A stretch of 64,000 nt of DNA. Source: Brucella oryzae. Its GTDB lineage: Bacteria; Pseudomonadota; Alphaproteobacteria; Rhizobiales; Rhizobiaceae. Positions 39,679-51,233 of this stretch are shown here, piece after piece (position 1 is the first letter of the stretch; each line of letters begins with the position of its first letter). The position numbers were made by a program, and so were the translations under genes. The DNA lies in contig JAAVLL010000001.1 of NCBI GenBank assembly GCA_012103035.1, positions 1,400,501 to 1,464,500 of the forward strand. The letters are read 5' to 3'. The notes beneath the pieces were generated by a model, which saw only the letters and a list, made by a program, of their open reading frames with translations, made no database searches and had not been told where the DNA came from.

Positions 39679-39753
<75 letters not shown>

Positions 39754-39960
39754 TTTTTCCAGCTGGCACATGATATGCTGGCATCTTTTAACGTATTTCC
39801 TATCTAGAGATATCAGACATGGCTGCTGCCATGGCCTTACAGGCAGCTTAATTTTCTTGACGCCACCCAATGAACAACCAATATTATATTAGTCTATTTT
39901 TGTAGTTTCCTGTATTTTTCCTCATCTATTTTTCTAAATTATTTAATTGAAGATTTTACG

Positions 39961-40927
39961 ATGCCAAAACTTAATATTATTATTGCGACCGTTACGCGCA
40001 ATCGCCCCAGAATGCTTGTAAACCTTTACCAGTCACTTTCCGGCCTGGATTTTCCAGACGCTGTAGATGTCGAGTTTCTGATTATAGAGAATAATCTGGT
40101 CAGCACTTCACATGACTGGCTTCATGAAATCAGATCTAAGATTGGCCCACGCCGCGTAAATTATTCACTCGAAAGAGCATTGGCATTTCATGCGCTCGCA
40201 ATCATGCCCTTGAATATGCCAAGCAGACGGAAGCCGATTTTCTCGTTTTTGTCGATGACGACGAACTGGTGGAGCCGGATTGGCTGCAGCAATTACTAGC
40301 AGAACAACAACGTTCGGATTTTGATATCGTCGGTTCGCCGGTGAGACCTCGGCTTTTCAAAGCTCAGCTGAATATGTGGCAAAGGTTAATATGGTCAGGC
40401 GTCGAAAAGAACAGCGCCAGAGCTGAACTCCGCACGCGAAAACTCTGGCAGGAGAATCGTGCGGACGCCATCAAGGTAGCAACCGGAAGCTGGATGGGAA
40501 AACTCGATTTTTTCGACGAACAGGTTTGCGGTTCGATTCGCAATTGGGTCTGACAGGTGGAGAAGATTGGAATCTCTGGCTGAAGGCCAAGGCGCTCGGT
40601 GCCAGAACGGGCTGGGCTCCCAACGCAATTGTCTATGAAACTGTTCCTTGCTGCAGGATAAGCTTCGTATCATTTCCGCCGGAGTCGGGATCACAATGCT
40701 ACAGAATTCGGGCTGCGATATAGCGAAAACCCTGAACAGGCGATCAAGCAAGTGCCTCTCAAGATTCTCAGTCGGGCTTGGAAGCTGATCGTTTCGATTT
40801 GCGCTCTGCCCTTCAAAGGCGGACAAGCTGTTGTTTCGCTCGCAATGGCACTTGGAGGCATTGTGGGGCTGATTCAGGCTTTTGCGGGAAGCGGCCACGG
40901 CATTATGCAAAGACGACCGGATTTTAG
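39961..40927 (+). CDS. Family 2 glycosyltransferase
   Basis: The N-terminus LNIIIATVTRNRPRMLVNLYQSL is the GT-A start of family 2 enzymes. ARNHALEYAKQTEADFLVFVDDDELVEPDW carries the DDD metal/nucleotide-sugar motif, and LGLTGGEDWNLWLKAKALG the ED acceptor-site motif (GGEDW). About five bases are lost (near 40180, 40525, 40650, 40700 and 40890). The last restores a natural end, HYAKTTGF and stop. The protein has about 323 residues. It lies alone, 207 bp after tRNA-Thr, in AT-rich surroundings, which fits insertion at a tRNA locus; the sugar and acceptor are unknown. Confidence 0.82.
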
Positions 40928-40988
40928 AGCATTCCAGTCCTTACTTTGGAGGCGCTTTCTTGCGGGCAGCTCTTTTCATCCGACAATG

Positions 40989-41016
40989 AAAAATGCGGCC
41001 CGAAGAGCCGCAATTT
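40989..41016. terminator. Bidirectional terminator of glycosyltransferase gene and suf operon
   Basis: TGCGGC and GCCGCA pair around CCGAAGA, flanked by AAAAA on the left and TTTTAA on the right. It fits both the plus-strand glycosyltransferase and the minus-strand suf operon. Confidence 0.72.
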
Positions 41017-41032
41017 TAATCTCGGTCAGATT

Positions 41033-42691
<1,659 letters not shown>

Positions 42692-42783
42692 AATCGTACC
42701 TTTTGCCGTTCGGCAGGAAAGGACAGCGCGCCTTTGCGCGCCGTCTCATTCAATCAAGCCCAACACAGTCAGGCCCGACTCAG

Positions 42784-44061
42784 TCAGGCATGTACGGCGA
42801 GCCAGTTGGACAACACTTCTTCCAGTGCCTCAACCAGCACTTCGTCTTCCAGCTCTTCGATAATCTCGGCGATGAACGCCTTGATCAGCAGGCCGCGCGC
42901 CTCGTTCTCCGGAATACCACGGGCCATCAGATAGAACAGATAATCCTTGGAAAGCTCGGTAACCGTTGCGCCGTGACCGCAGGCCACGTCATCGGCAAAG
43001 ATTTCGAGTTCCGGCTTGGCATCGAACTCACCGTCATCCGAAAGCAAGAGCGTGTTGCAAGCCATGCGGGCATCGGTCTTCTGGGCGATCTGCGCAACAC
43101 GGATCATTCCCTGGAAAACGCCACGCGCACGATCCTTGACCACATTACGGATGATCTGGGTCGAGCGGGTGTTTTCCACCAGATGGCCGACCGTCATGGT
43201 GATATCGGTGTGCGTATCGTCGGCCAGAAGATTGAGGCCGCGAAGTTCGAAGTCGGAATCTTCACCCGTCACATTGACGTGCACTTCCTGACGAACCAGC
43301 TTGCCGCCCGCATTGACGATATAAAGCGTGAGCTTGGAGCCCTTGCCAATCGTCGCATTGAATTGCGAAAGCTGCGTCGCCTGGCCGAAATCACGCAAGA
43401 TGACCCAGAGGACTTCTGCGCCGTCGCCAACCGAAACATGGCTCACCGACGTCGAGAAAGCATCGCCCTCGCCGCCGTTCTGGCGCTCGATGATCGTTGC
43501 CTTGACATCCGAGCCAATGCGAACCGGAAAGCGCGTGTGGCCCTGACCAGTCTTCTGGATATTCTGGATTTCGAGAGGCGCGTCCAGCTCTGTGCCGTCG
43601 GCAATCGAAATCATCCAGCCATCGCTGACATAGGCAGCGTTGATCTGGCCGATTGTATCATCCGTACCACGTGTCTTGAGCTGGAGAGCCAGCGAGCCAT
43701 CGGCCAGCGCTTCACGCACCGGCGTCACCGACACGCCTTCAGGCGCCTTGGCATCCAGCGCAACGCCATTGCTGGCGGCAAGGACGGTGGAACCGGCAAG
43801 AAAAGCCGCAAGCGGCTTCGTACCTGCAGCACTATCGAACGCCGCAACACCCTTCAAAAGCGTGCGGAAATCCGTGTAATGCCAACTTTCGACGCGACGG
43901 GATGGAAGCCCGTTGGTCTTGAGCAGTTCAAGCGCCGTATCGCGTGCGACAACGACATCACCGTTACCGGACAAATTGCCGATAAGATCGCCAAAACTGT
44001 CAATCAGCGCGGTTTCAGCGGGCGTCCGCGACTTTGCGGTCTGAGCGGTCTGGATATTCAT
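42784..44061 (-). CDS. sufD: Fe-S cluster assembly protein SufD
   Basis: This intact 425-residue protein is a subunit of the SufBC2D scaffold. The N-terminal helical part is followed by the right-handed beta-helix (the IGKGSKLTLYIVNAGGKL region) and the SufBD core VACGHGATVTELSKDYLFYLMARGIPENEARGLLIKAF with the conserved His. It lies 13 bp downstream of sufC. Confidence 0.96.
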   Translation of the reverse strand: MNIQTAQTAKSRTPAETALIDSFGDLIGNLSGNGDVVVARDTALELLKTNGLPSRRVESWHYTDFRTLLKGVAAFDSAAGTKPLAAFLAGSTVLAASNGVALDAKAPEGVSVTPVREALADGSLALQLKTRGTDDTIGQINAAYVSDGWMISIADGTELDAPLEIQNIQKTGQGHTRFPVRIGSDVKATIIERQNGGEGDAFSTSVSHVSVGDGAEVLWVILRDFGQATQLSQFNATIGKGSKLTLYIVNAGGKLVRQEVHVNVTGEDSDFELRGLNLLADDTHTDITMTVGHLVENTRSTQIIRNVVKDRARGVFQGMIRVAQIAQKTDARMACNTLLLSDDGEFDAKPELEIFADDVACGHGATVTELSKDYLFYLMARGIPENEARGLLIKAFIAEIIEELEDEVLVEALEEVLSNWLAVHA

Positions 44062-44074
44062 AATCCAATCCTCC

Positions 44075-44830
44075 TCAGGCTGCTTCGCCGATTACTTCGG
44101 CATAACCGTTTTCTTCCAGATGCAGTGCAAGGCTCTTGTCGCCAGATTTGATGACCTGGCCCTTGTAAAGCACATGCACGCTATCGGGAACGATGTATTC
44201 GAGCAGACGCTGATAGTGCGTGATGACAATCACAGCACGATCTGGCGAACGCAGTGCATTCACGCCTTCCGATACAATCTTCAGCGCGTCGATGTCGAGG
44301 CCGGAGTCGGTTTCGTCGAGCACGCAGAGGCTTGGCTCCAGGAGCTGCATCTGAAGAATTTCAGCGCGCTTCTTTTCGCCGCCCGAGAATCCTACATTGA
44401 GCGGGCGCTTGAGCATGTTCATATCAATGCTGAGCTGGCCAGCGGCGTCCTTCACGCGCTTGATGAATTCCGGAATCTTCAGTTCCGGCTCGCCGCGCGC
44501 CTTGCGCTGGCTGTTCATCGCAACCTTCAGGAATTCCATCGTAGCAACGCCCGGAATTTCCATCGGATACTGGAAAGCGAGGAAGATGCCCTTGGCTGCG
44601 CGTTCAGCCGGGTCGAGTTCTAGGATCGACTCGCCATTATAGAGAATGTCGCCTTCGGTGACTTCATAGTCGTCACGACCGGCGAGGATATAGGAAAGCG
44701 TCGACTTGCCCGAACCGTTCGGACCCATGATCGCAGCCACTTCACCCTTGTTCACGGTGAGGTTCAGGCCACGGATGATCTCGGTATCCGTGTCGGCGAT
44801 CTTTGCATGGAGGTTCTTGATCTCAAGCAT
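44075..44830 (-). CDS. sufC: Fe-S assembly ATPase SufC
   Basis: This intact 251-residue ABC ATPase powers the SufBCD scaffold. It has Walker A IMGPNGSGKSTL, the Q-loop LAFQYPMEIPG, signature GFSGGEKKRAEI, Walker B SLCVLDETDSGLDID (with the SufC-specific Asp/Glu) and the His switch VITHYQR. It has no membrane partner and interacts with SufB and SufD. Confidence 0.97.
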   Translation of the reverse strand: MLEIKNLHAKIADTDTEIIRGLNLTVNKGEVAAIMGPNGSGKSTLSYILAGRDDYEVTEGDILYNGESILELDPAERAAKGIFLAFQYPMEIPGVATMEFLKVAMNSQRKARGEPELKIPEFIKRVKDAAGQLSIDMNMLKRPLNVGFSGGEKKRAEILQMQLLEPSLCVLDETDSGLDIDALKIVSEGVNALRSPDRAVIVITHYQRLLEYIVPDSVHVLYKGQVIKSGDKSLALHLEENGYAEVIGEAA

Positions 44831-44904
44831 GAATGTAAACCTTGTTCTAATGCCAGGAAAAGGCTGGCCAGAAAATCTGATGCGAGATGGAAGGAGCGCG
44901 TCGG

Positions 44905-46425
44905 TTAACCGACGCTGCCCTCAAGCGAAATGCCGATAAGCTTCTGTGCTTCGACGGCGAATTCCATCGGCAGTTCCTGAATGACTTCCTTCACGAAGCC
45001 ATTGACGATGAGGGCGATGGCCTCCTCTTCCGGAATGCCGCGCTGCATCACATAGAACAGCTGGTCTTCGGAAATCTTGGAGGTGGTTGCCTCGTGCTCG
45101 AACTGCGCCGTGGCGTTTTTCGCCTCGATATACGGCACCGTATGCGCGCCGCAATCGTTGCCGATCAGGAGCGAGTCGCACTGGGTGAAGTTACGGGCAT
45201 TTTCGGCCTTGCGATGGGCAGAAACCTGTCCGCGATAGGTGTTGTTCGACTTGCCCGCCGAGATGCCCTTGGAGATGATGCGGCTCGACGTGTTTTGCCG
45301 AGGTGCAGCATCTTGGTGCCGAGTCGATCTGCTGGTGACCATTCGAAACCGCAATCGAATAGAACTCGCCACGCGAATTGTCGCCACGCAGAATGCAGGA
45401 CGGATATTTCCAGGTGATCGCTGAGCCGGTTTCAACCTGTGTCCACGAAATCTTGGAATTATCGCCGCGGCAATCGCCACGCTTGGTGACGAAATTGTAG
45501 ATGCCGCCCTTGCCGTCCTTGTCACCGGGGAACCAGTTCTGGACCGTCGAATATTTGATTTCGGCGTTTTCCATCGCGATCAGCTCAACGACAGCCGCGT
45601 GAAGCTGGTTTTCATCGCGCTGCGGCGCGGTGCAGCCTTCCAGATAGGACACATAAGCGCCTTCATCAGCGATGATGAGCGTGCGTTCGAACTGGCCGGT
45701 GTTCTTCTCGTTGATACGGAAATAGGTCGAAAGCTCCATCGGGCAACGAACACCCTTCGGAACATAGACAAACGAACCATCCGTGAAGACAGCCGAATTG
45801 AGCGTCGCATAATAGTTGTCCGAAACAGGCACGACAGACGCCAGATATTTCTGCACCAGTTCTGGATGTTCGCGGATTGCTTCCGAAATCGAGCAGAAGA
45901 TAACGCCGGCCTTGGACAGTTCTTCCTTGAACGTCGTTACCACCGACACGCTGTCGAACACCGCATCGACGGCCACGCGACCGGAGGCATAGACATTATC
46001 GGAGGGATTGCCGTCGATCTCGCTCGGCTCGCCCTGCTTGCGCACGCCAGCCAGAATTTCCTGCTCGCGTAGCGGAATGCCAAGCTTTTCGTAGGTCCTC
46101 AGCAGCTCTGGATCGACTTCATCGAGCGATTTCGGGCCGGACTGGTTTTCGGCGCCGCATAATAATATGCGTCCTGGAAATCGATCTTCGGGTAATCGAC
46201 ACGCGCCCATGTCGGCTCTTCCATAGTGAGCCAGCGTTCATAGGCTTTCAGACGCCATTCCAGCATCCATTCCGGCTCGTTCTTCTTGGCGGAAATGAAG
46301 CGAATGATATCTTCGTTCAGGCCCTTGGGAGCCTTCTCTGCTTCGATCGTCGTCTCGAAACCGTACTTGTACTGGTCCACGTCAAGGCCGCGGACCTGAT
46401 CAATGGTCTCCTGCACTGCAGGCAT
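44905..46425 (-). CDS. sufB: Fe-S cluster assembly protein SufB
   Basis: SufB is the cluster-building subunit of the SUF scaffold, about 507 residues. The landmarks are [32 protein letters not shown] (as [18 protein letters not shown]), [21 protein letters not shown] with candidate cluster cysteine, and the core [24 protein letters not shown]. Breaks near 46130 and around 45300 (three bases missing in all) split it. It is the first gene of sufBCDS-sufT. A near-consensus Irr box lies 102 bp upstream. Confidence 0.95.
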
Positions 46426-46526
46426 TGGCGTTCTCCATCCTCGTCGGGGTCAAGGCCCGACAGTTGCAAACGTCAAGGTGATATGTCTTGAACAATACCG
46501 CCTCAATATAGTGTGCGTGGTCCTTC

Positions 46527-46543
46527 TTTAAAACCTCTCTAAA
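46527..46543. promoter_or_regulatory. Possible Irr iron control element upstream of sufB
   Basis: TTTAAAACCTCTCTAAA matches the rhizobial ICE consensus TTTAGAA-N3-TTCTAAA at 12 of 14 defined positions. It lies 102 bp upstream of sufB, in the divergent region shared with the small gene at 46767. Irr and RirA are known to control suf genes in Rhizobiales; the assignment here is by sequence only. Confidence 0.5.
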
Positions 46544-46766
46544 CTGAATTTCAAGCACCGGGTTCAAATTTGCCCCTAAAAATGCCGATTAAAACGATCA
46601 ACTTAATGAAACAGTCCGATGAAACGGTAATAGCAGGCGATACATCCCGGCTTTGACGTCTTGATTTCCTTTAAAGAATTGGAATTACCGAGCAGTCGAT
46701 CAGAATCATGTCTGCCCTTGCCCTGCGCATGTAGGAACATAGATAGACAAAGGAAGGGAGACCACG

Positions 46767-46999
46767 ATGAGCACCCAAAATCTGCAGGACTATGTAAAGT
46801 TTCTCGAACAGCAGGTGAATGACGAGGGTCGCACCATTGAGCAGCTGAAATTTTTCAGGATGCCCACGACAAGTTCAATATTTCAAATGCCAGCGCTTCC
46901 GATGATATCGCCGCCGATATTGCCAAGCGGGAAGAGTTCAAAACGCGCTACGAGGGCTATATCGCCGCCGCGAAGCAGAAGCTCGGCCTCGATTTTTGA
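46767..46999 (+). CDS. Small conserved hypothetical protein (77 aa)
   Basis: One lost base in the T run near 46855 splits the frame. Restored, it encodes a 77-residue soluble protein, mostly helical and amphipathic, with coiled-coil character (LQDYVKFLEQQVNDEGRTIEQLKF, then IAKREEFKTRYEGYIAAAKQKL). A good ribosome-binding site (GGAAGGGAG) precedes the ATG. It is divergent from sufB and its end faces the desulfurase gene 8 bp away. No function is known; co-regulation with suf is possible from the shared intergenic region. Confidence 0.65.
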
Positions 47000-47006
47000 A
47001 CTACTG

Positions 47007-48166
47007 TCACACCTTCCTGGCGCGGCGCTCGATAATTTTGCGGAACACGTCGAGAAACGCCTCGACTTGATCAGGCGTTGCTGTTGGCTCAAGCGACACA
47101 CGGATCGCTCCGAGACTATCTCCATGCCCCATGGCCGACAGCACATGGCTGGGGCCGACTTTTCCCGACGAGCAGGCCGATCCCGCCGACAGCGCAATAC
47201 CGCCGAGATCAAAGGCGATCTGCACGGTTTCGGCCTTTTGCTCATCAAGGGAAAAGAACGTCGTGTTCGGCAGCCTGGCGACCGCTTGTCCGTAGATCAG
47301 CACATCCGGGGCGATCGCCTTCAACCCTGTTTCAAGCCTGTCCCGCATCGCCGGGGACCAGCCTTCGCCGTCCAGCCGCGCTTTGGCAATATCAGCCGCA
47401 ACACCAAAACCTGCAATCAGCGGCAAAGCCTCGGTTCCCGCCCGATGTCCTTCTCCTGACCGCCTCCGCGAACGAGCGCGCGCGGCATCATGAGATCGGA
47501 AACGGCGATAATTGCGCCAACACCTTTCGGCCCGCCAATCTTGTGCGAGGAAATTATGAGATAATCTCCGCAATTATCTGAAATATCTAATTTAATGCGC
47601 CCTGCAGCCTGTACCGCATCGACGATATAAATGCCGCCAGCGGCCTTGACGATAGCGGCAATCTCCGCAATTGGCTGGATGATGCCGGTTTCATTATTGG
47701 CAGCCTGTATTGCCACAAGCGGCAGCCCCTGGCTTTTGTCGTGACCGACGAGAGATGTTTTCAGGGCATCAAGTTCTATGATGCCGTTTGCATCAACCGG
47801 CAGGACGGTGACCTCCTGCGCAGCAAACTGACCGCCAGACAACATGCATGGATGTTCTGTGTCGCCTACGTAGAGGTGCGACAGGCGAACCGGTGAACGC
47901 CCCATCATGTAGTGAGGGGTCAGCAGCGTCGAAGCGGCTTCCGTTGCTCCCGATGTGAAGAAAACATGATCCGGTCTGGCATTAACGAGCGCTGCAACGC
48001 CGCGACGCGCCGCTTCAACGAGGGCGCGCGCGGCACGGCCTTCGCGATGCACGGAGGATGGATTGCCGGTGATGGCGAGCGCATTGATGACTGCATCCCG
48101 TGCCTCATCGAGCAACGGAGCACTGGCATTATAATCCAGATAGAGCCTCTTGCCGCTCCCGTTCAC
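47007..48166 (-). CDS. Cysteine desulfurase, NifS/IscS-like
   Basis: This PLP aminotransferase-fold protein of about 386 residues belongs to the type I desulfurases. It shows LYLDYNASAPLLDEARDAV, FTSGATEAAST, TEHPCML (for EHxxxL), QAANNETGIIQP, VDAVQAAG and the PLP lysine SSHKIGGPKGVG. The catalytic cysteine lies in LSAGSACSSGKV. One base is lost near 47450; restored, it has 387 codons. It lies upstream of suf on the same strand but is separated by the small plus-strand gene. It may supply sulfur for tRNA thiolation or Fe-S clusters. Confidence 0.9.
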
Positions 48167-48359
48167 CGTACCTATCTCCTAAACAAAATTCTGAAGCGCA
48201 ATTTTCTTGAATTTTCAATCAAGAAAAGCCTATTAAGCCCCATAGGAACTGAAACTCGCTTTCAGTCTGTCGAAATTTCAAACCGGTTCTAGAAGCGGCG
48301 TCCAACGACGTCAAGTTTCGCCGCCCAAGTCCGGTCTTCCCGTTACGAGCGGAGTACAC

Positions 48360-49034
48360 ATGCCAGAAGTCATTTTCAACGGCCCTGCCGGACGCCTCGA
48401 AGGTCGCTATCAGCCTTCCAAAGAAAAGAATGCTCCGATCGCGCTTATCCTTCATCCGCATCCGCAGTTCGGTGGGACGATGAACAACAAGATCGTTTAT
48501 GATCTTTTCTACATGTTCCAGCAGCGCGGTTTCACCACGTTGCGCTTCAATTTTCGCGGCATCGGCCGCAGCCAGGGCGAATTCGACCATGGCGCAGGCG
48601 AATTGTCGGATGCTGCAAGCGCACTCGACTGGGTGCAGGCACTTCATCCGGATTCCAAGACGTGCTGGGTCGCCGGCTACTCGTTCGGTTCATGGATCGG
48701 CATGCAATTGCTGATGCGTCGCCCGGAAATCGAAGGCTTTATTTCTATTGCGCCGCAGCCGAACACCTATGATTTCTCCTTTCTGGCTCCCTGCCCTTCG
48801 TCGGGCCTCATCATCCATGGCGATCAGGACAAGGTTGCACCGCCGAAGGATGTGCAGGCTCTGGTCGACAAGCTGAAGACCCAGAAAGGCATCACGATCA
48901 CCCAGAACACGATTTCGGGTGCGAACCACTTCTTCACCGGTCAGGGCGACGAACTCATCGAGGATTGCGCCGAGTATCTTGATCGCCGTCTGGCTGGCGA
49001 ACTGGTTGAAGCACGTCCAAAGCGTCTGCGTTAA
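48360..49034 (+). CDS. Alpha/beta hydrolase (dienelactone-hydrolase-like)
   Basis: This intact 224-residue protein shows LILHPHPQFGGTMNNKIV, RFNFRGIGRSQG, the nucleophile elbow VAGYSFGSWIG, IIHGDQDKVAPP and the catalytic His in SGANHFF. It belongs to the group of YcjY/YuxL-like hydrolases widespread in Rhizobiales whose substrate is unknown. It diverges from the desulfurase gene. A strong terminator follows. Confidence 0.88.
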   Translation: MPEVIFNGPAGRLEGRYQPSKEKNAPIALILHPHPQFGGTMNNKIVYDLFYMFQQRGFTTLRFNFRGIGRSQGEFDHGAGELSDAASALDWVQALHPDSKTCWVAGYSFGSWIGMQLLMRRPEIEGFISIAPQPNTYDFSFLAPCPSSGLIIHGDQDKVAPPKDVQALVDKLKTQKGITITQNTISGANHFFTGQGDELIEDCAEYLDRRLAGELVEARPKRLR

Positions 49035-49080
49035 TTCTTATAAAAATACGGCAAGTCGTTTTCCAGATTTGCAACGTCTT

Positions 49081-49107
49081 ATCCGGCGGGTCTCCCGCCG
49101 GATTTTT
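49081..49107 (+). terminator. Rho-independent terminator
   Basis: ATCCGGCGGG and CCCGCCGGAT form perfect 10-bp arms around TCT, followed by TTTTT, after the hydrolase gene. Confidence 0.9.
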
Positions 49108-49169
49108 CATGCGATGCTACTATGGCGATCAAATGATTCGTTTTCTCAGCTCCATCTTATAGGCGCGAC

Positions 49170-49502
49170 ATGCCGGTTTATGCTTTCCTCGCTATCGCCA
49201 TCGTGTCCGAAGTCATCGGAACCCTCAGCCTCAAGGCGTCGGAAGGTTTCACGCGGCTTGGACCGTCTCTGATTGTCGTGATTGCTTACGGTCTGGCCTT
49301 CTATTTTCTATCGATGACGCTGAAGAGCATTCCCGTCGGTGTCGCCTATGCAGTTTGGTCGGGGATCGGCGTCACACTTGTCGCTCTGATCGGCTGGCTA
49401 CTGTTCGGTCAGAAACTCGACCTGGCCGCAGTGCTCGGCATGGGATTGATCATTGCTGGTGTCATTGTGCTCAATCTGTTTTCCAACACGGCGCAACACT
49501 AG
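49170..49502 (+). CDS. Small multidrug resistance (SMR) family transporter
   Basis: This intact 110-residue inner-membrane protein has four hydrophobic helices. The key acidic residue of the proton/drug site is in helix 1 ([15 protein letters not shown]; Glu14 type). [20 protein letters not shown] is the conserved helix 3 signature. The nearest relatives are EmrE/QacE-type exporters of lipophilic cations. It is a single gene here rather than a paired SMR, so a homodimer is expected. Confidence 0.92.
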   Translation: MPVYAFLAIAIVSEVIGTLSLKASEGFTRLGPSLIVVIAYGLAFYFLSMTLKSIPVGVAYAVWSGIGVTLVALIGWLLFGQKLDLAAVLGMGLIIAGVIVLNLFSNTAQH

Positions 49503-49508
49503 CGGCCT

Positions 49509-49560
49509 GATTCCGACATTTGCATTCCCCGGATATGAGCACCGAGCAAATGTCGGAATC
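49509..49560. repeat. 15-bp perfect inverted repeat downstream of the SMR gene
   Basis: GATTCCGACATTTGC (49509-49523) and GCAAATGTCGGAATC (49546-49560) are perfect arms around 22 nt. No T-run follows. It may be a terminator-like or protective hairpin, or part of an intergenic mobile element; it lies beside another IR and a palindromic repeat. Confidence 0.6.
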
Positions 49561-49595
49561 AAAAACTAGTAACTTTATGAATCTAGCGGGTTTTC

Positions 49596-49649
49596 GAATT
49601 TGACGTTTGAAACAGGATTAATATCGGACGGGTATCAAGCGTCAAATTC
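49596..49649. repeat. 10-bp inverted repeat with 34-nt spacer
   Basis: GAATTTGACG (49596-49605) and CGTCAAATTC (49640-49649) flank a 34-nt spacer, directly before the composite palindromic repeat. No gene is contained. Confidence 0.5.
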
Positions 49650-49656
49650 AATCCAC

Positions 49657-49757
49657 TAGAGCGCGTTTCGATCTGATTGAACCAGATCTGCGCTCTAACT
49701 GTTTTCTGACGTGCATCTTATCCGAAAACCGTCTCACACTTTTCGGGATGCGCTCTA
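49657..49757. repeat. Composite palindromic intergenic repeat (copy 2)
   Basis: The palindrome TAGAGCGC..GATCTG / CAGATC..GCGCTCTA is followed by the second module, here reverse-complemented (on the minus strand GCATCCCGAAAAGTGTGAGACGG form). It is the same two-module element as at 15717-15812 in inverse orientation. The 49503-49800 stretch holds no gene. Confidence 0.75.
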
Positions 49758-49932
49758 AGACTAACGCTGGCTGCTTCCAATCGATGAAGTCAAATTACTG
49801 GTTCGCAACCCGACAATTCGGGAGCTTCCTTGTTATTGACGGTTGATTGGTGCTAAAGGCGGACTTATCACATGGATGTAAGCAGCCGCTTGCGACCAGT
49901 TTCAACTTCGCCTTATCAGTCAGGGAAAAGGA

Positions 49933-51183
49933 ATGTCCGGTTTCAAATCCGATTTTCTTCGCACGCTTTCCGAGCGTGGCTTCATTCATCAGATTTCCGA
50001 TGAAAGTGGCCTCGACGAATTGTTGGCCAAGGAAACCGTGACGGCCTATATCGGCTTCGATCCGACGGCTCCCAGCCTTCATGCAGGTGGCCTGATCCAG
50101 ATCATGATGCTGCACTGGCTCCAGCAGACCGGGCACAAGCCTGTCGCGCTGATGGGCGGCGGCACCGGCATGGTCGGCGATCCGTCCTTCAAGGACGAAG
50201 CCCGCAAGTTGATGACTGAGGATACCATTGCCGAGAACATTGCCGGCATCAAGCGCGTCTTCGCCAACTACCTCACCTTTGGTGACGGTGCGACCGATGC
50301 CCTGATGGTCAACAATGCCGACTGGCTGCGCAACATCAACTACCTGGAATTTCTGCGCGATGTGGGCCGCCATTTCTCGGTCAACCGCATGCTGTCCTTC
50401 GATTCGGTGAAGATGCGCCTCGACCGCGAACAATCGCTGTCGTTCCTCGAATTCAACTACATGATCCTGCAGGCATACGACTTCGTGAGCTGAGCAAGCG
50501 CCACGATATCCGTCTGCAGATGGGGGCTCGGATCAGTGGGGAAATATCATCAACGGTATCGATCTCGGTCACCGTATGGGCACCCCACAGCTTTACGCTC
50601 TCACCTCGCCGCTACTGACGACCGCATCGGGCCAGAAGATGGGCAAGTCGCTGGGCGGTGCCATCTGGCTCAATGCGGAAATGCTGAGCGCCTACGACTT
50701 CTGGCAGTACTGGCGCAACACCGAAGATGCCGATGTCGAGCGGTTCCTGAAGCTCTACACGACACTTCCGCTGGACGAAATCGCCAGGCTGGCAGCGCTC
50801 GAAGGTTCCGAAATCAACGAAGCGAAAAGATCCTCGCTACAGAAGTCACCGCCATTCTGCACGGTCGCGACACTGCCGAGGAATCTGCCGAAACAGCGCG
50901 CAAGACTTTTGAAGACGGCGAATTATCGGAAAATCTTCCGACAGTCGGTGTCCACAAGGCCACGCTCAATAGCGGCATTGGCATTCTGGCGCTGATGGTT
51001 CTGGCAGAACTTTGCACGACCAACGGCGAAGCGCGCCGTCACGTCGAAGGTGGCGCAGTGCGCATCAATGACGAGCCGGTCAGCGACCCTCGCATGACAG
51101 TCGACGCGGGTGCGTTGAACGATCAGGGCGTCATCAAGCTGTCACTCGGCAAGAAGCGCCACGTTCTGATCCGCCCCGCATAA
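49933..51183 (+). CDS. tyrS: Tyrosyl-tRNA synthetase
   Basis: TyrRS charges tRNA-Tyr. The reconstructed protein of about 417 residues shows the tyrosine-binding [16 protein letters not shown] (HIGH-like SLHAG), [38 protein letters not shown], the KMSKS-like GQKMGKSLG and a C-terminal S4 domain ([17 protein letters not shown]). Three lost bases (near 50488, 50520 and 50825) break it. A clear ribosome-binding site (AAAAGGA) precedes the ATG at 49933. The C-terminal S4 domain marks the common bacterial form. Confidence 0.96.
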
Positions 51184-51205
51184 GACGGAAATGTTTGAAC
51201 AAATG

Positions 51206-51230
51206 AAGCCGGACCTCGCGTCCGGCTTTT
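51206..51230. terminator. Bidirectional terminator of tyrS and the AsmA-like gene
   Basis: AAGCCGGAC and GTCCGGCTT are perfect 9-bp arms around CTCGC, followed by TT on the right and preceded by AA on the left. It ends tyrS and the convergent large gene. Confidence 0.85.
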
Positions 51231-51233
51231 GTA

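Noticed and set aside
40918-40985. A possible third copy of the composite palindromic repeat (AGAGCATTCCAG)
   Set aside because: Only about 10 bases resemble the element; neither the palindrome nor the second module is present.
42703-44151. A 482-codon open frame antisense to sufD
   Set aside because: sufD is intact and clearly recognisable on the other strand; the antisense frame has no motif and the composition of a codon-bias shadow.
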